A stretch of 64,000 bases of DNA from Vibrio fortis (lineage in GTDB: Bacteria; Pseudomonadota; Gammaproteobacteria; Enterobacterales; Vibrionaceae), in NCBI RefSeq assembly GCF_000695685.1, contig NZ_JFFR01000027.1, forward strand, positions 186,001-250,000, written 5' to 3'. Shown piece after piece: positions 26,168 through 34,743 of this stretch. Each line of letters opens with the position of its first letter. The stretch's first letter is position 1. A model generated the notes under the pieces. It was not told the origin of the DNA. It saw nothing but the letters and a program-made list of their open reading frames with translations, and ran no database searches. Made by a program: the position numbers and the translations under genes.

Positions 26168-26959
26168 ATGCTATTACCCAAAACTTATTGTGCGTTAGCT
26201 GTGTCTTTGGCGTTGACGAGCTCGTTTGTTAGTGCGGAAAGTTTCGAAGACCCTTTAAGAACTTTTGATGAGAGTCGCTGGTGGTTATCAGATGGATGGG
26301 AAAATGGTTTTCCGTTTTTGAGTCGATGGGACGCGAAGTCTGCGACCTTTAATAAAAAGGGTCTGACTTTAACATTAGCACCGGATGACGAACGTGGTGC
26401 TGATGGCAAGCTGACGTTCTATGGGGGCGAGTTACGAAGCCATGAGTTTTTTCCTTATGGTTGTTATGAGATCGATATGAAGCCAGCACGAGCGCCAGGC
26501 GTAGTGAGTTCTTTTTTCTTGTTCTCAGGGCCTTATGACAAGCCAGAAGGTGGAAGTGGTAAACACAACGAGATAGATATCGAGTTTTTGGGATCTAATA
26601 CCAACATGGTCCAACTTAATTTTTGGACCGATGATGACAGCTACACAAACTCTCACGAAACGCTCATTTTTCTAGGATTCGATGCCTCAAAGGCGTTCCA
26701 TCGCTATGGGATTTATTGGGGCGAAGATCGTATCGAGTGGTTTATTGATGGTCAGTTAGTGTTGCGAGTGAACAATAGCCCTTATGATCCGACACCTAGC
26801 ACTGAAAGCTCTTATTTAAGGGTAATGGCAAATATTTGGGCAACCGATCCTGAGATCGCCAACTGGGCAGGCAAATTCCGAGAAGACAAAGTTCGAGAGT
26901 ATCGTGCTAAATACCGAAACTTCAGCTTCAAAGAAAATGAGAGGTGTACAACAAAATAA
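26168..26959 (+). CDS. GH16 glycoside hydrolase (lichenase-type beta-glucanase)
   Basis: 263 residues with a signal peptide (to about residue 23). The GH16 jelly-roll is recognisable, with the catalytic motif NEIDIEFLG: E135 nucleophile, D137, E139 acid/base. This ExDxE form without an extra residue is the one seen in lichenases and related endoglucanases, whereas laminarinases and agarases usually carry ExDxxE. A substrate-binding FYGGELRS precedes it. The last gene but one of the polysaccharide run; such periplasmic hydrolases often trim or release the polymer made by their locus. An inverted repeat (GCTTATT ... AATAAGC, 26131-26158) lies 9 nt before its start. Confidence 0.88.
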   Translation: MLLPKTYCALAVSLALTSSFVSAESFEDPLRTFDESRWWLSDGWENGFPFLSRWDAKSATFNKKGLTLTLAPDDERGADGKLTFYGGELRSHEFFPYGCYEIDMKPARAPGVVSSFFLFSGPYDKPEGGSGKHNEIDIEFLGSNTNMVQLNFWTDDDSYTNSHETLIFLGFDASKAFHRYGIYWGEDRIEWFIDGQLVLRVNNSPYDPTPSTESSYLRVMANIWATDPEIANWAGKFREDKVREYRAKYRNFSFKENERCTTK

Positions 26960-27038
26960 AGCGGCTATCACTTTGATATGAAAAGGTATGCATACTAAGC
27001 TTTAAGTGATCATAATAACGTCACGCTAGGGAATATGT

Positions 27039-28328
27039 ATGGATACTTCTTTGTCTACCGCTATTGAGCTCTTAAACAAATCGAATGAAAAGTTTGATTT
27101 GACCGAGCCACAACATCAACAAAGTTTACTTAGGCTAGCAGACCGTTTACTGCAGCTGGATAAACTCTCCACTCAAGACCTGAAAGACCTTTCAATTCAA
27201 TTTAATGCACCACTTGAGTTTCAACTCGCGGTGAAGCTCGTTGAGTCACGTAGAGAAACACAATCAATTTGTCAGCCTTTGAAAATTGGTGTGGTATTCG
27301 CTATGTGGGGGGAGCACAACCGCCTGAACCCCAAGTCGGCAGACAACCAGCATGGCGAAGACTCGCTGAGAACGAAAGTGGAACAACTTCAGTGGGTGAC
27401 AGAAGGGACCAATGTTGATTGGACCTTGTATGCGGTTGATGACGGGTGTCCACACGGCAGTGCAGACGTCGCGAGATCTATTAAACAAACCTACGATGCG
27501 GGTACACAAGCGAAGGTCAAAGTACTTAAACTGGAAGATGCGTTGCCGGCTGCATCTGGTGCGCTTCGTAATCTGGCGAGTGCTGATGATTCAAGGAAAG
27601 GTGGTGCCATCATCCTTGGTTGTGAACAGTCTCTGGAAGATGGCGTTGATGCTGTTCTTTATACGGATGCCGATAACTCTGTTCACTTGGGGCAAATAGG
27701 GTTGGCACTGGCGCCTTACAGCCGTGATGGTAAGCAAGTAGTACTGGGTAACCGCAAACATGCAGACTCGATTTTAGTTAAACAAGAAGAGCGCTGGGGC
27801 GTTGGTATTAAGACGTTACGTCACATGCAGCGCATGATTGGTGCCCAGATCTTTGATAGTGGTATTAAAGATACGCAAGCTGCGTTCAAACTTTATGGTC
27901 GAGGTATCTTGGAGAAAATTCTAGAAAATCCGACGGTGTTTGATTTCTCATTTGATACGGATTGGATTTTCGCAGCGATGGAGTTCAATCAGCCAATCAT
28001 TACCGTCCCATTCGCATTCATTGATTCAGCCGCCGAATCGGCATCAGTCGCACAAGGTCCTATGACAACATGGTATGTGTTGCTTGATGGCTTAGTAAAG
28101 GCAGCGAAAGCACGAGGGAGCTCTTACAGTGAAGAGATGGCAGATGTGTTTACGCGGGAGATCAATTCACATAAAGATCTCGAGCTGATTATTGATGTAC
28201 TTCCTCCAGAGTTAGCTTCGGCGGGAGATAGTGATTTAGGTAACCCGAAAGTAATGTCACCACAGTCGGTACAACACTGGATCTCTAGTGCTAAATCCTT
28301 GAATGCACGAGCAAGTGCGCCAGCATAA
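27039..28328 (+). CDS. Soluble GT-A-fold glycosyltransferase
   Basis: 429 residues, no signal peptide or membrane helix. A helical N-terminal segment (1-80) is followed by a GT-A domain starting at KIGVVFAMWGE, with DDG (YAVDDGCPHG), a metal-binding DAD in LYTDADNS and a GNRKHADS region, then a DTQAAFKLYGRGI acceptor-side segment typical of GT2-like enzymes. The substrate is not readable. It is the last plus-strand gene of the polysaccharide region (79 nt after GH16) and ends at a terminator. It could prime or decorate the polymer or glycosylate another component; this is inference. Confidence 0.8.
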   Translation: MDTSLSTAIELLNKSNEKFDLTEPQHQQSLLRLADRLLQLDKLSTQDLKDLSIQFNAPLEFQLAVKLVESRRETQSICQPLKIGVVFAMWGEHNRLNPKSADNQHGEDSLRTKVEQLQWVTEGTNVDWTLYAVDDGCPHGSADVARSIKQTYDAGTQAKVKVLKLEDALPAASGALRNLASADDSRKGGAIILGCEQSLEDGVDAVLYTDADNSVHLGQIGLALAPYSRDGKQVVLGNRKHADSILVKQEERWGVGIKTLRHMQRMIGAQIFDSGIKDTQAAFKLYGRGILEKILENPTVFDFSFDTDWIFAAMEFNQPIITVPFAFIDSAAESASVAQGPMTTWYVLLDGLVKAAKARGSSYSEEMADVFTREINSHKDLELIIDVLPPELASAGDSDLGNPKVMSPQSVQHWISSAKSLNARASAPA

Positions 28329-28352
28329 ATATAGGTTCAAGTAACCATATCG

Positions 28353-28383
28353 GGGAGTGAGCTCATGCTTGCTCCTTTTTATT
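28353..28383 (+). terminator. Rho-independent terminator of the polysaccharide region
   Basis: GGAGTGAGC and GCTTGCTCC pair (with wobbles) around TCAT and are followed by TTTTTATTT, 24 nt after the glycosyltransferase stop. Confidence 0.75.
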
Positions 28384-28454
28384 TGATTACGATTACAAGT
28401 GTCGATAAATGAAGTTAGCAAAGGTGCACCACGTTTAAGAGTGCATAAACTAAA

Positions 28455-28480
28455 TCGGCTCTCGATGTGACGAGAGCCGA
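28455..28480 (-). terminator. Rho-independent terminator after the HPt gene
   Basis: TCGGCTCTCG and CGAGAGCCGA form a perfect 10-bp stem; on the minus strand it is followed by TTTAGTTT. It lies 38 nt past the HPt stop. Confidence 0.8.
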
Positions 28481-28517
28481 ATTTATTAAGAAGCCTTTAT
28501 ACTTTGACTATGTCTGA

Positions 28518-28850
28518 CTAGTAGGTGGCGAGCACTTCTTCTATCTGTTGGTTAATCACTTTTACTTCAGTGTAAATAACCGCGAGATCATCGTCGGATG
28601 GGGCGAGATCTTTGAGTGCGTTTTGTTCTACGTTTTCTAGTGCCGAGGTTGCTGTCTCTTCTCCAAAACTGACCAATATTCCCTTCAACGTATGCACGGT
28701 AAAGTGTAATTTACCCCAATCTTGTTGCGCGACAAGTTCTTGAATCTCTTCTAGAGAATTGGCGTGGTCTTCTTGATAAGTAGATAGAACTGCGAAGATC
28801 ATGTCTTTATCATTATCCAAATAGGCGTTTAAAGCATCAAAATCTAGCAT
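28518..28850 (-). CDS. Stand-alone HPt phosphotransfer protein
   Basis: 110 residues, one four-helix HPt domain with the motif HTLKGILVSFG; the phospho-accepting residue is H53. ACAGGAG lies just before the ATG. It follows the REC-TPR gene by 11 nt and is therefore its co-expressed partner. Free HPt proteins pass phosphate from hybrid kinases to response regulators. The hybrid kinase at 2460-5750 in this window has receivers but no HPt domain and is a reasonable candidate donor, though other kinases elsewhere are equally possible. Confidence 0.9.
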   Translation of the reverse strand: MLDFDALNAYLDNDKDMIFAVLSTYQEDHANSLEEIQELVAQQDWGKLHFTVHTLKGILVSFGEETATSALENVEQNALKDLAPSDDDLAVIYTEVKVINQQIEEVLATY

Positions 28851-28861
28851 AGAGACTCCTG

Positions 28862-30433
28862 TCAGTTACATAGTGAAAGTGGGCTAGGTGGTTTGGTAGA
28901 AAAACCGGACCTGACAGATTCACTAATCCATTGATTCCATTTATAAGGCAATTCCAATTGTTGTAATTGCGCCATGAATTCGTTAGTAAGTTGTTCTTCT
29001 GTTTGAGTTTTGTTGACGGCAAACAGATAGTCAAGTTTCGCAGCAACGGAATAGGGATAAGTGTGAATGTAGTCTTTAAGCTGTTGTACAGACCCTAGGC
29101 TATCCATATTGATGCAATTTATTGGATTTGTGTCACTGCCAAGAGCTAGTTGATTAATCACTTCCCCACGCGCCTTAATGAGATCTCCTAGGTCTTGATA
29201 CAAAGAGTATTCACCATAAATATTGAGCAAAGGAAGTAACTGGCTTAGTAGAACAGTGGGGGTTTCATTTAGAACATGACAAAGCAGTGCCGCAGCTCTG
29301 ATTAGCTTTTGATGCGCGAGCTGATGATTGCCCTCCAAATGCAAAACTTGACACTGGAACACAGCCAAGGCGGCTAAGACTTGTTGCTGTTGATGCTGTG
29401 TGAGCTTCAAATTCACTTGATTAGTGAATTGGTTCGCCTGTTCGAGCAGAGTACGTTTATTGGCAATACTATCTTCTTTTTCGTAAGCCACCTGAAGTGA
29501 GTGAAAGTAGTTAGAAATAGAGTTGATAACGTCGATATCTGCCGGCGAGATGTTGGTTGCATACATGTGACCCATCTTAATCAAGATTTGAGTGTTATCT
29601 GCATTCTCAGCAAGATCGATGGCTCTAATTGCACGGTGGCTAATACTCGGTGTGAGTTCAAACGCACGAATAGCCAACTTTAATGCTGGGAGCAGCATGT
29701 TGTGTTTTTCATAAATACAGCTCAAGCAGTCGATCACATTGAGAGATAGAGGGCGTGCAATAAGATAGTTATGAAGTTTGTCGATTGCTTCTTGTGCCTT
29801 GCCCAAGCTATCGAGTACCAAGGCTTGTGCAACCAGTTTTGTTGGATGCATGTTGGTTGTCGATTCTCGAAGAACATACGCCAACAGTTCCCATTGTTCA
29901 TTGCCAATCAAATGTTCGATTAGGCTTGCTTCATATTGCACACTTTTTTGAGTATTAGGTACTGACAATGCTTGCTGTAATGAGGAGGGAGTATCGATCG
30001 GATAGTACTGTTTCTGCTGTGTTATTTGATGGGACTCTTCAACAGCAAGAGCGATCTTATCTCCAAGTATCGGTGTTTTAATTGGCTTAGATATAAAATG
30101 ATGAGCTTCGCCAGATAAGGCGGTTAACACGGTTTCCTGACGCATATCGCCTGACAGCAAAATCGTGGCGACAGTATGATCAATCAATCTTTTACGATAA
30201 AGGATGCCAAGCAACTCGAACCCTGTAAATGTCTGCTCTAGATGATAGTCAATCAAGAGTACATCTAAGGTGTGTCTTTCCACGGTTCTTATGGCTTGGC
30301 GGTAGTCCGTGGCGATATAGATTTTGTCGTGCGAGATTCCAAGGCTAACTAATTGTTGTTTTATGAGTATGGTGGCACTCTTTGAATCATCGACAATCAA
30401 AATGCTGAGATCGGGTGGCAACTTCATTGTCAT
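28862..30433 (-). CDS. Response regulator with receiver domain and TPR-like helical output
   Basis: 523 residues. Residues 8-130 form a receiver: acidic pocket D15/D16, phospho-acceptor D62 (VLLIDYHLE) and Lys in FISKPIKTP. The remaining 390 residues are helical with TPR-like pairs (for example QWELLAYVLRESTTNMHP and ALVLDSLGKAQEAIDKL), no DNA-binding or enzymatic domain. Output is therefore probably by protein-protein contact. It is the first gene of a pair with the HPt protein. Location next to the polysaccharide region suggests, without proof, that it tunes that system. Confidence 0.85.
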   Translation of the reverse strand: MTMKLPPDLSILIVDDSKSATILIKQQLVSLGISHDKIYIATDYRQAIRTVERHTLDVLLIDYHLEQTFTGFELLGILYRKRLIDHTVATILLSGDMRQETVLTALSGEAHHFISKPIKTPILGDKIALAVEESHQITQQKQYYPIDTPSSLQQALSVPNTQKSVQYEASLIEHLIGNEQWELLAYVLRESTTNMHPTKLVAQALVLDSLGKAQEAIDKLHNYLIARPLSLNVIDCLSCIYEKHNMLLPALKLAIRAFELTPSISHRAIRAIDLAENADNTQILIKMGHMYATNISPADIDVINSISNYFHSLQVAYEKEDSIANKRTLLEQANQFTNQVNLKLTQHQQQQVLAALAVFQCQVLHLEGNHQLAHQKLIRAAALLCHVLNETPTVLLSQLLPLLNIYGEYSLYQDLGDLIKARGEVINQLALGSDTNPINCINMDSLGSVQQLKDYIHTYPYSVAAKLDYLFAVNKTQTEEQLTNEFMAQLQQLELPYKWNQWISESVRSGFSTKPPSPLSLCN

Positions 30434-30606
30434 TGTTCTAGCTATCCTAGCTTTTTGTCCTAACTTAGAATTTAGGTGTCTAGATGCATAATGTCAAGTG
30501 AGGGGAAAAGGCGATTTATGGTTTTAAGACATTGGTAATCATCAATATTATACGAAATGATTCGCATTTTATCGGCGGCCGTTCATCCATGAACGAGCAA
30601 AGGTCA

Positions 30607-32163
30607 CTAGTCCTTCATATTTAGTATAAGAAATGATGCAAAGGCGAGAAACGCAGTCATCATTAAGAACACATCATTGTAAGCCATGATAGCAGCGTCA
30701 CGCTGCATTGTGCCGAGTAGGCTGGCTTGTGCCTGTTGCATGGCTGTCGCTGCATCACTGCCTGTTTGAATGAAGAATGCTTGTTGCTGTTGTAATGTTT
30801 GCCAGCCCAATTGGCTTACAGAAGGAAGCGATTCTTTAATATGCGCAAGATGCTCACGAGTCTTGTTGTCCAGTAATGTTGCGATGATCGCAATACTAAA
30901 TGCCCCACCTAAATTACGCATCACATTGGTAAGCGTAGAGGCGTCAGGCGTATCCATTTTACTGATGTTCTTCATGGCTACGAGTGATAAAGGCACCATA
31001 ATAAACGGGCTACCAATGGCGCGCAGAACCATAGAAAGAATCAACTGCTGACCACCGAAATCGACAGTCATATGGGTATTCACGTAGCAACTTAAACCAA
31101 ACATCGCAAAACCAAATGTGACGAGGTACTTAGGTTTGATGATCTGGGTAAGCTTTGGCACCAGAGGAAAAATCAGCAGTTGTGGAAAACCCATCCACAT
31201 AAGCACTTCGCCAATTTCCATTGCGTTATATTGCTGTATCTGAGTTAGATACATAGGCAGCACATAGATAGAGCCAAGCAATGCCATGCCTAAAATTAGA
31301 TAGGCAATACAAGACATTGCGAACTGGGGATCCTTTAGTAAACGCAAGTTAACTAGCGGCTTCCTATGTTGCAATTCGTTGATGATGAAATAGACCAAAC
31401 TGACTGCAGATATAATGGCAAGCGTGACGATAAAGCTTGAGCTGAACCACTCTTCACGATTACCTTCCTCTAGCACGACCTCTAAACAACCAAGCCCGAG
31501 TGCCATTGTGGCAATACCAAACCAATCCGCTTTTTTCAGCGAACCTAAATCGAGCTTTTCATCATCGAGCCCATAGCGAATCATGGTGATTACCAAAAGC
31601 GCTGGCGGAATGTTGATGTAGAAAATGTAGTGCCACGACAGGTTCTCAGTTAACCATCCACCAAAAGTAGGACCAATCGAAGGCGCAAACGTCGCAGTTA
31701 CACCGAATAGTGCCATACCGACTGCTCGTTTGTTGAGAGGCAGCAGTTGGATGACCAGTGAGAAAGCAAGTGGGATCAACGCACCACCACTGAAGCCCTG
31801 CATCGCGCGGAACACGATCATTGAGGTCATGTTCCAAGAGAACGAACAGAGTAACGATGAAAGCGTGAAAATCGCTGTTGTCCATGTAAGGTAGCGACGT
31901 TTACCGAGTGCTTTAGATAGCCAACCACTAAGTGGAATCGCAATCATCTCTGCAACCAAGTAGGAAGTAGAGATCCATGAACTTTCATCTAGCGTTGCCG
32001 AGAGTGCACCTTGAATGTCTTTGAGCGATGAGTTGGTGATTTGAATATCTAAGATCGCCATAAACGCACCGATTAGGCCGCCAAATAGAGCGATCCAATG
32101 ACGTGTTGGCACTTCAGCATTTTCCTGCTCACGTGGTGTAGAGGAGGGGATAACTTCACTCAT
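30607..32163 (-). CDS. DHA2-family MFS multidrug efflux transporter (EmrB-like)
   Basis: 518 residues with about 14 membrane helices, as in the DHA2 branch. Family segments: GAFMAILDIQITNSSL near the start (motif D1-like), GWLSKALGKRRYL (motif A) and GGALIPLAFSLVIQ with GPTFGGWLTENLSWHYIFYINIP (motif C region). EmrB-type proteins expel hydrophobic toxicants by proton antiport together with an HlyD-like EmrA. That partner is encoded 4 nt upstream in the same operon. GAGG lies just before the ATG. Confidence 0.9.
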   Translation of the reverse strand: MSEVIPSSTPREQENAEVPTRHWIALFGGLIGAFMAILDIQITNSSLKDIQGALSATLDESSWISTSYLVAEMIAIPLSGWLSKALGKRRYLTWTTAIFTLSSLLCSFSWNMTSMIVFRAMQGFSGGALIPLAFSLVIQLLPLNKRAVGMALFGVTATFAPSIGPTFGGWLTENLSWHYIFYINIPPALLVITMIRYGLDDEKLDLGSLKKADWFGIATMALGLGCLEVVLEEGNREEWFSSSFIVTLAIISAVSLVYFIINELQHRKPLVNLRLLKDPQFAMSCIAYLILGMALLGSIYVLPMYLTQIQQYNAMEIGEVLMWMGFPQLLIFPLVPKLTQIIKPKYLVTFGFAMFGLSCYVNTHMTVDFGGQQLILSMVLRAIGSPFIMVPLSLVAMKNISKMDTPDASTLTNVMRNLGGAFSIAIIATLLDNKTREHLAHIKESLPSVSQLGWQTLQQQQAFFIQTGSDAATAMQQAQASLLGTMQRDAAIMAYNDVFLMMTAFLAFASFLILNMKD

Positions 32164-32167
32164 CGAT

Positions 32168-33229
32168 TTAGCCTCGAGTATCGATTGTTGCTACAACAGA
32201 CAATCCAGGTAGCAGGCGACCTTTTAGTTCTTTCTGATCGGGTATGGTGATCTTCACAGGAACGCGTTGAACAATCTTGGTGAAGTTACCTGTCGCATTC
32301 TCTGGTGGAAGCAGAGCGAACTTCGCGCCGGTGGCTGGTGAAAAACTATCGACTTTGCCTTCTAGTGGTTGGCCTGGGAATGCATCAAGTTCAATTTCGA
32401 CGCTCTGACCTTGGTGAATACCATTGAGTTGTGTCTCTTTGAAGTTGGCTTCAATCCAGATATCTCCGTTTGGCACCAAGCTCATTAACGGCGTACCAGC
32501 TTGTACTAAAAGACCTTCACGGACACTTCGTTTACCAATCACACCTGACGCGGGAGCATATACTTTGGTGTAGTTAAGGTTTAGCTGAGCTTGATCGCGT
32601 TGGGCGATTGCCTCTGTTACCGAAGCTTTTGCTTGGTCAATTTCGCTGTCGATAACGGTCAACTGGTCATGGCTTGCTACAAGATTCGCCTTCGCTTCTT
32701 CAAGCGCTGCTAGGGCAACTTTTTGTTGGGCTAACATACTGTCTACCTCATCTTGAGAGGCATAGTTTCGAGTGAGCAAACTGCGCGAGCGCTGCGTCTG
32801 TTGTATTGCGCGGTCATATTCTGCTTTGGCTGAGTCAACGCGACTTTCAGCTTGTAGAATTTGACTGTTTTGAAGCTCTTTTTGAGCCAATAGATTGGAC
32901 ACACTTGTTTCGACAACTGCGAGGTGAGCATTGGCTTGGGATAGTGCGGTTTGATAATCACGGTCGTCAATTTCAACCAATAGGTCGCCCTTGTTGACGA
33001 TTTGGTTGTCATGTACATGCGAAGTGACAATGTAGCCCGATACTTTTGGGCTAATGTTAGTGATGTCGCCTTGTAGGTAGGCGTTATCGGTTGATTCAAA
33101 ATATTGGCCATAGCCGTACCAGTAACTACCGCCACCAAGGCCCAGCGCTAACATGATCGCGGTTGCAATCAGTGGTGCCTTGTTACGTTTCTTGTTTTTT
33201 GTTTGAGCTGTTGGCGCTGAATCAGTCAT
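32168..33229 (-). CDS. EmrA/HlyD-type membrane-fusion protein
   Basis: 353 residues from the ATG at 33229, where the sequence becomes typical (MTDSAPTAQTKNKKRNK, then a membrane anchor at about 20-40). The open frame extends 27 codons upstream but with no supporting start site. After the anchor come the first lipoyl half (NISPKVSGYIVTSHVHDN), an alpha-helical hairpin (about 95-190) and the second half (YAPASGVIGKRSVREG). It works with the EmrB-like transporter encoded 4 nt downstream. It is divergent from the LysR gene at 33350, which likely controls it. Confidence 0.9.
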   Translation of the reverse strand: MTDSAPTAQTKNKKRNKAPLIATAIMLALGLGGGSYWYGYGQYFESTDNAYLQGDITNISPKVSGYIVTSHVHDNQIVNKGDLLVEIDDRDYQTALSQANAHLAVVETSVSNLLAQKELQNSQILQAESRVDSAKAEYDRAIQQTQRSRSLLTRNYASQDEVDSMLAQQKVALAALEEAKANLVASHDQLTVIDSEIDQAKASVTEAIAQRDQAQLNLNYTKVYAPASGVIGKRSVREGLLVQAGTPLMSLVPNGDIWIEANFKETQLNGIHQGQSVEIELDAFPGQPLEGKVDSFSPATGAKFALLPPENATGNFTKIVQRVPVKITIPDQKELKGRLLPGLSVVATIDTRG

Positions 33230-33349
33230 TTTATTCGATCTCGTTTTTATAGATGTAACGAATTGTAAATGAAATCGATTGGTTGATAAGATAGGAAAAA
33301 TAAGAAGCACTGTTGCACAAATCTTACTAATTAAAAGCAGAGGTTAATG

Positions 33350-34258
33350 ATGGATCTCAACGCCGTGTCCGTTTTCGTACAAGTGGTTGAGTGTGGAAGC
33401 TTCACTCACGCAGCGGAAGTTTTGGATATGACAAAATCCACGGTAAGTCGTAAGTTGGCAGAGTTAGAGCAGCACTTAGGTGTGAGATTGATCACGCGAT
33501 CTACTCGAAGTTTGGTTTTAACGCCAGAAGGTGAACGTTTCTACACATCGAGTTTGCAGATGCTTGAAATCATGAATCAAGCAGAACTGGAAGTGACAGC
33601 CAATCAAGACTTGATACGGGGACCACTTCGTGTCGTGTTCCCTGTAGAGCTGGGTCAGCAAGTATTGGCGCCTTACATTCATCAATTCCTTCATGAATAT
33701 CCAAATGTGACGATGAATTTAGAGTTAACCAACCGTGAAGTCGACATTGTGGGTGAGGGGATCGATGTCTATGCGCAGATTGGCGAGCTTGTCGACTCAA
33801 GTTTGGTGTCGCGATACTTAGCGACCTCGACGCGAGTCATTGTCGCCAGTCCCCAATATCTAGATAAATTTGGGGATATTGAATCACATGAAGATCTGGT
33901 TCCTCCACACAAGATGGTTCAAGTGTCAAATAAAGCAGCAAGGGTACCAAAGCTGACTATCACCCCTCCCAACGGTGAGCAGGTTCCGATTGAGTTACCA
34001 TTTCAGCTAAGAGTAAATACCGTGACCGCATGCCTGAGTGCCTGTATTGACAGTTTGGGAATCGCAGTCTTACCAGAGTTCATCTGTCGCGAGCATTTTG
34101 AATCAGGGACATTGGTTCAATTGCTTCCTGACTATCAGATGCCTGGAGTCAGTGTCAGCCTAGTGTATGCTGAGAGGCAACTTATGCCTAAGCGAAAGAA
34201 AGAGTTTATCGATTACCTTTTGAATGCTGCTAGCAGTGGAAGAGGCCATGCGAAATGA
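33350..34258 (+). CDS. LysR-family transcriptional regulator
   Basis: 302 residues. N-terminal winged HTH (GSFTHAAEVLDMTKSTVSRK) followed by a LysR substrate-binding domain. Two ATG codons lie in tandem (33347 and 33350); GCAGAGG is better spaced for 33350. It is divergent from the emrAB-like operon with a 120-nt shared promoter region, the classic layout of a regulator for its neighbour. Its effector cannot be predicted. Confidence 0.9.
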   Translation: MDLNAVSVFVQVVECGSFTHAAEVLDMTKSTVSRKLAELEQHLGVRLITRSTRSLVLTPEGERFYTSSLQMLEIMNQAELEVTANQDLIRGPLRVVFPVELGQQVLAPYIHQFLHEYPNVTMNLELTNREVDIVGEGIDVYAQIGELVDSSLVSRYLATSTRVIVASPQYLDKFGDIESHEDLVPPHKMVQVSNKAARVPKLTITPPNGEQVPIELPFQLRVNTVTACLSACIDSLGIAVLPEFICREHFESGTLVQLLPDYQMPGVSVSLVYAERQLMPKRKKEFIDYLLNAASSGRGHAK

Positions 34259-34743
34259 AGTTATATTTAAATATTGGTTCAACGAGGTTTTTAACAATTA
34301 TAAATTCGACATCATAGATAATTATCACCTATTTAAATGTTGGTTTATATTAATGTTAATAATGTTATGTTTTATTAATTTAGATTCATCTAAATAACAA
34401 ATGGGCACAATATCACACGGGTTTTATTATTAGATTAAATATATGAAGTTGATATCAATAACTGGTTTTACTTGTTGAAGTTGACAGAATTATCGGTGAT
34501 TTGAATTTAAGTTGTTGATTTTTATTTGGTTGTTGAATTTATATAAAATCCAGATGAAATGTGTTTAATATGTAAAATTGTGACTTTAATTCCTTTCAAA
34601 AAAACTTTGTCTTTAATTGATCTCTTGAATAACTATTATTTTCTTAGTTTTCGAAACGAAAATAGTCCAACGTGATTAAAGCAGTGGTGCTTTGAGTTAT
34701 CACGTATGAGAAACGTAAAATAATAAATGTAGAGAGTTAAAAA
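34259..34743. other. 485-nt AT-rich intergenic region upstream of the LPMO gene
   Basis: No coding potential seen. It holds an 8-2-8 inverted repeat ATTTAGAT-TC-ATCTAAAT (34378-34395), a weak CRP-like sequence TGGGC-N6-TCACA (34402-34417, eight of ten key bases), and a TATAAAAT element around 34540 that could be a -10 region. These would be regulatory sites of the chitin-active gene; none is proven. Confidence 0.6.
34378..34395. repeat. Inverted repeat, candidate operator
   Basis: ATTTAGAT and ATCTAAAT are perfect complements around TC. It sits 349 nt before the LPMO start and 120 nt after the LysR gene. Its AT-rich nature raises the chance of coincidence. Confidence 0.4.

Noticed and set aside
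33230..33310. 27-codon N-terminal extension of the EmrA-like protein
   Set aside because: Not family-like, reaches into the shared promoter with the LysR gene, and has no ribosome site.
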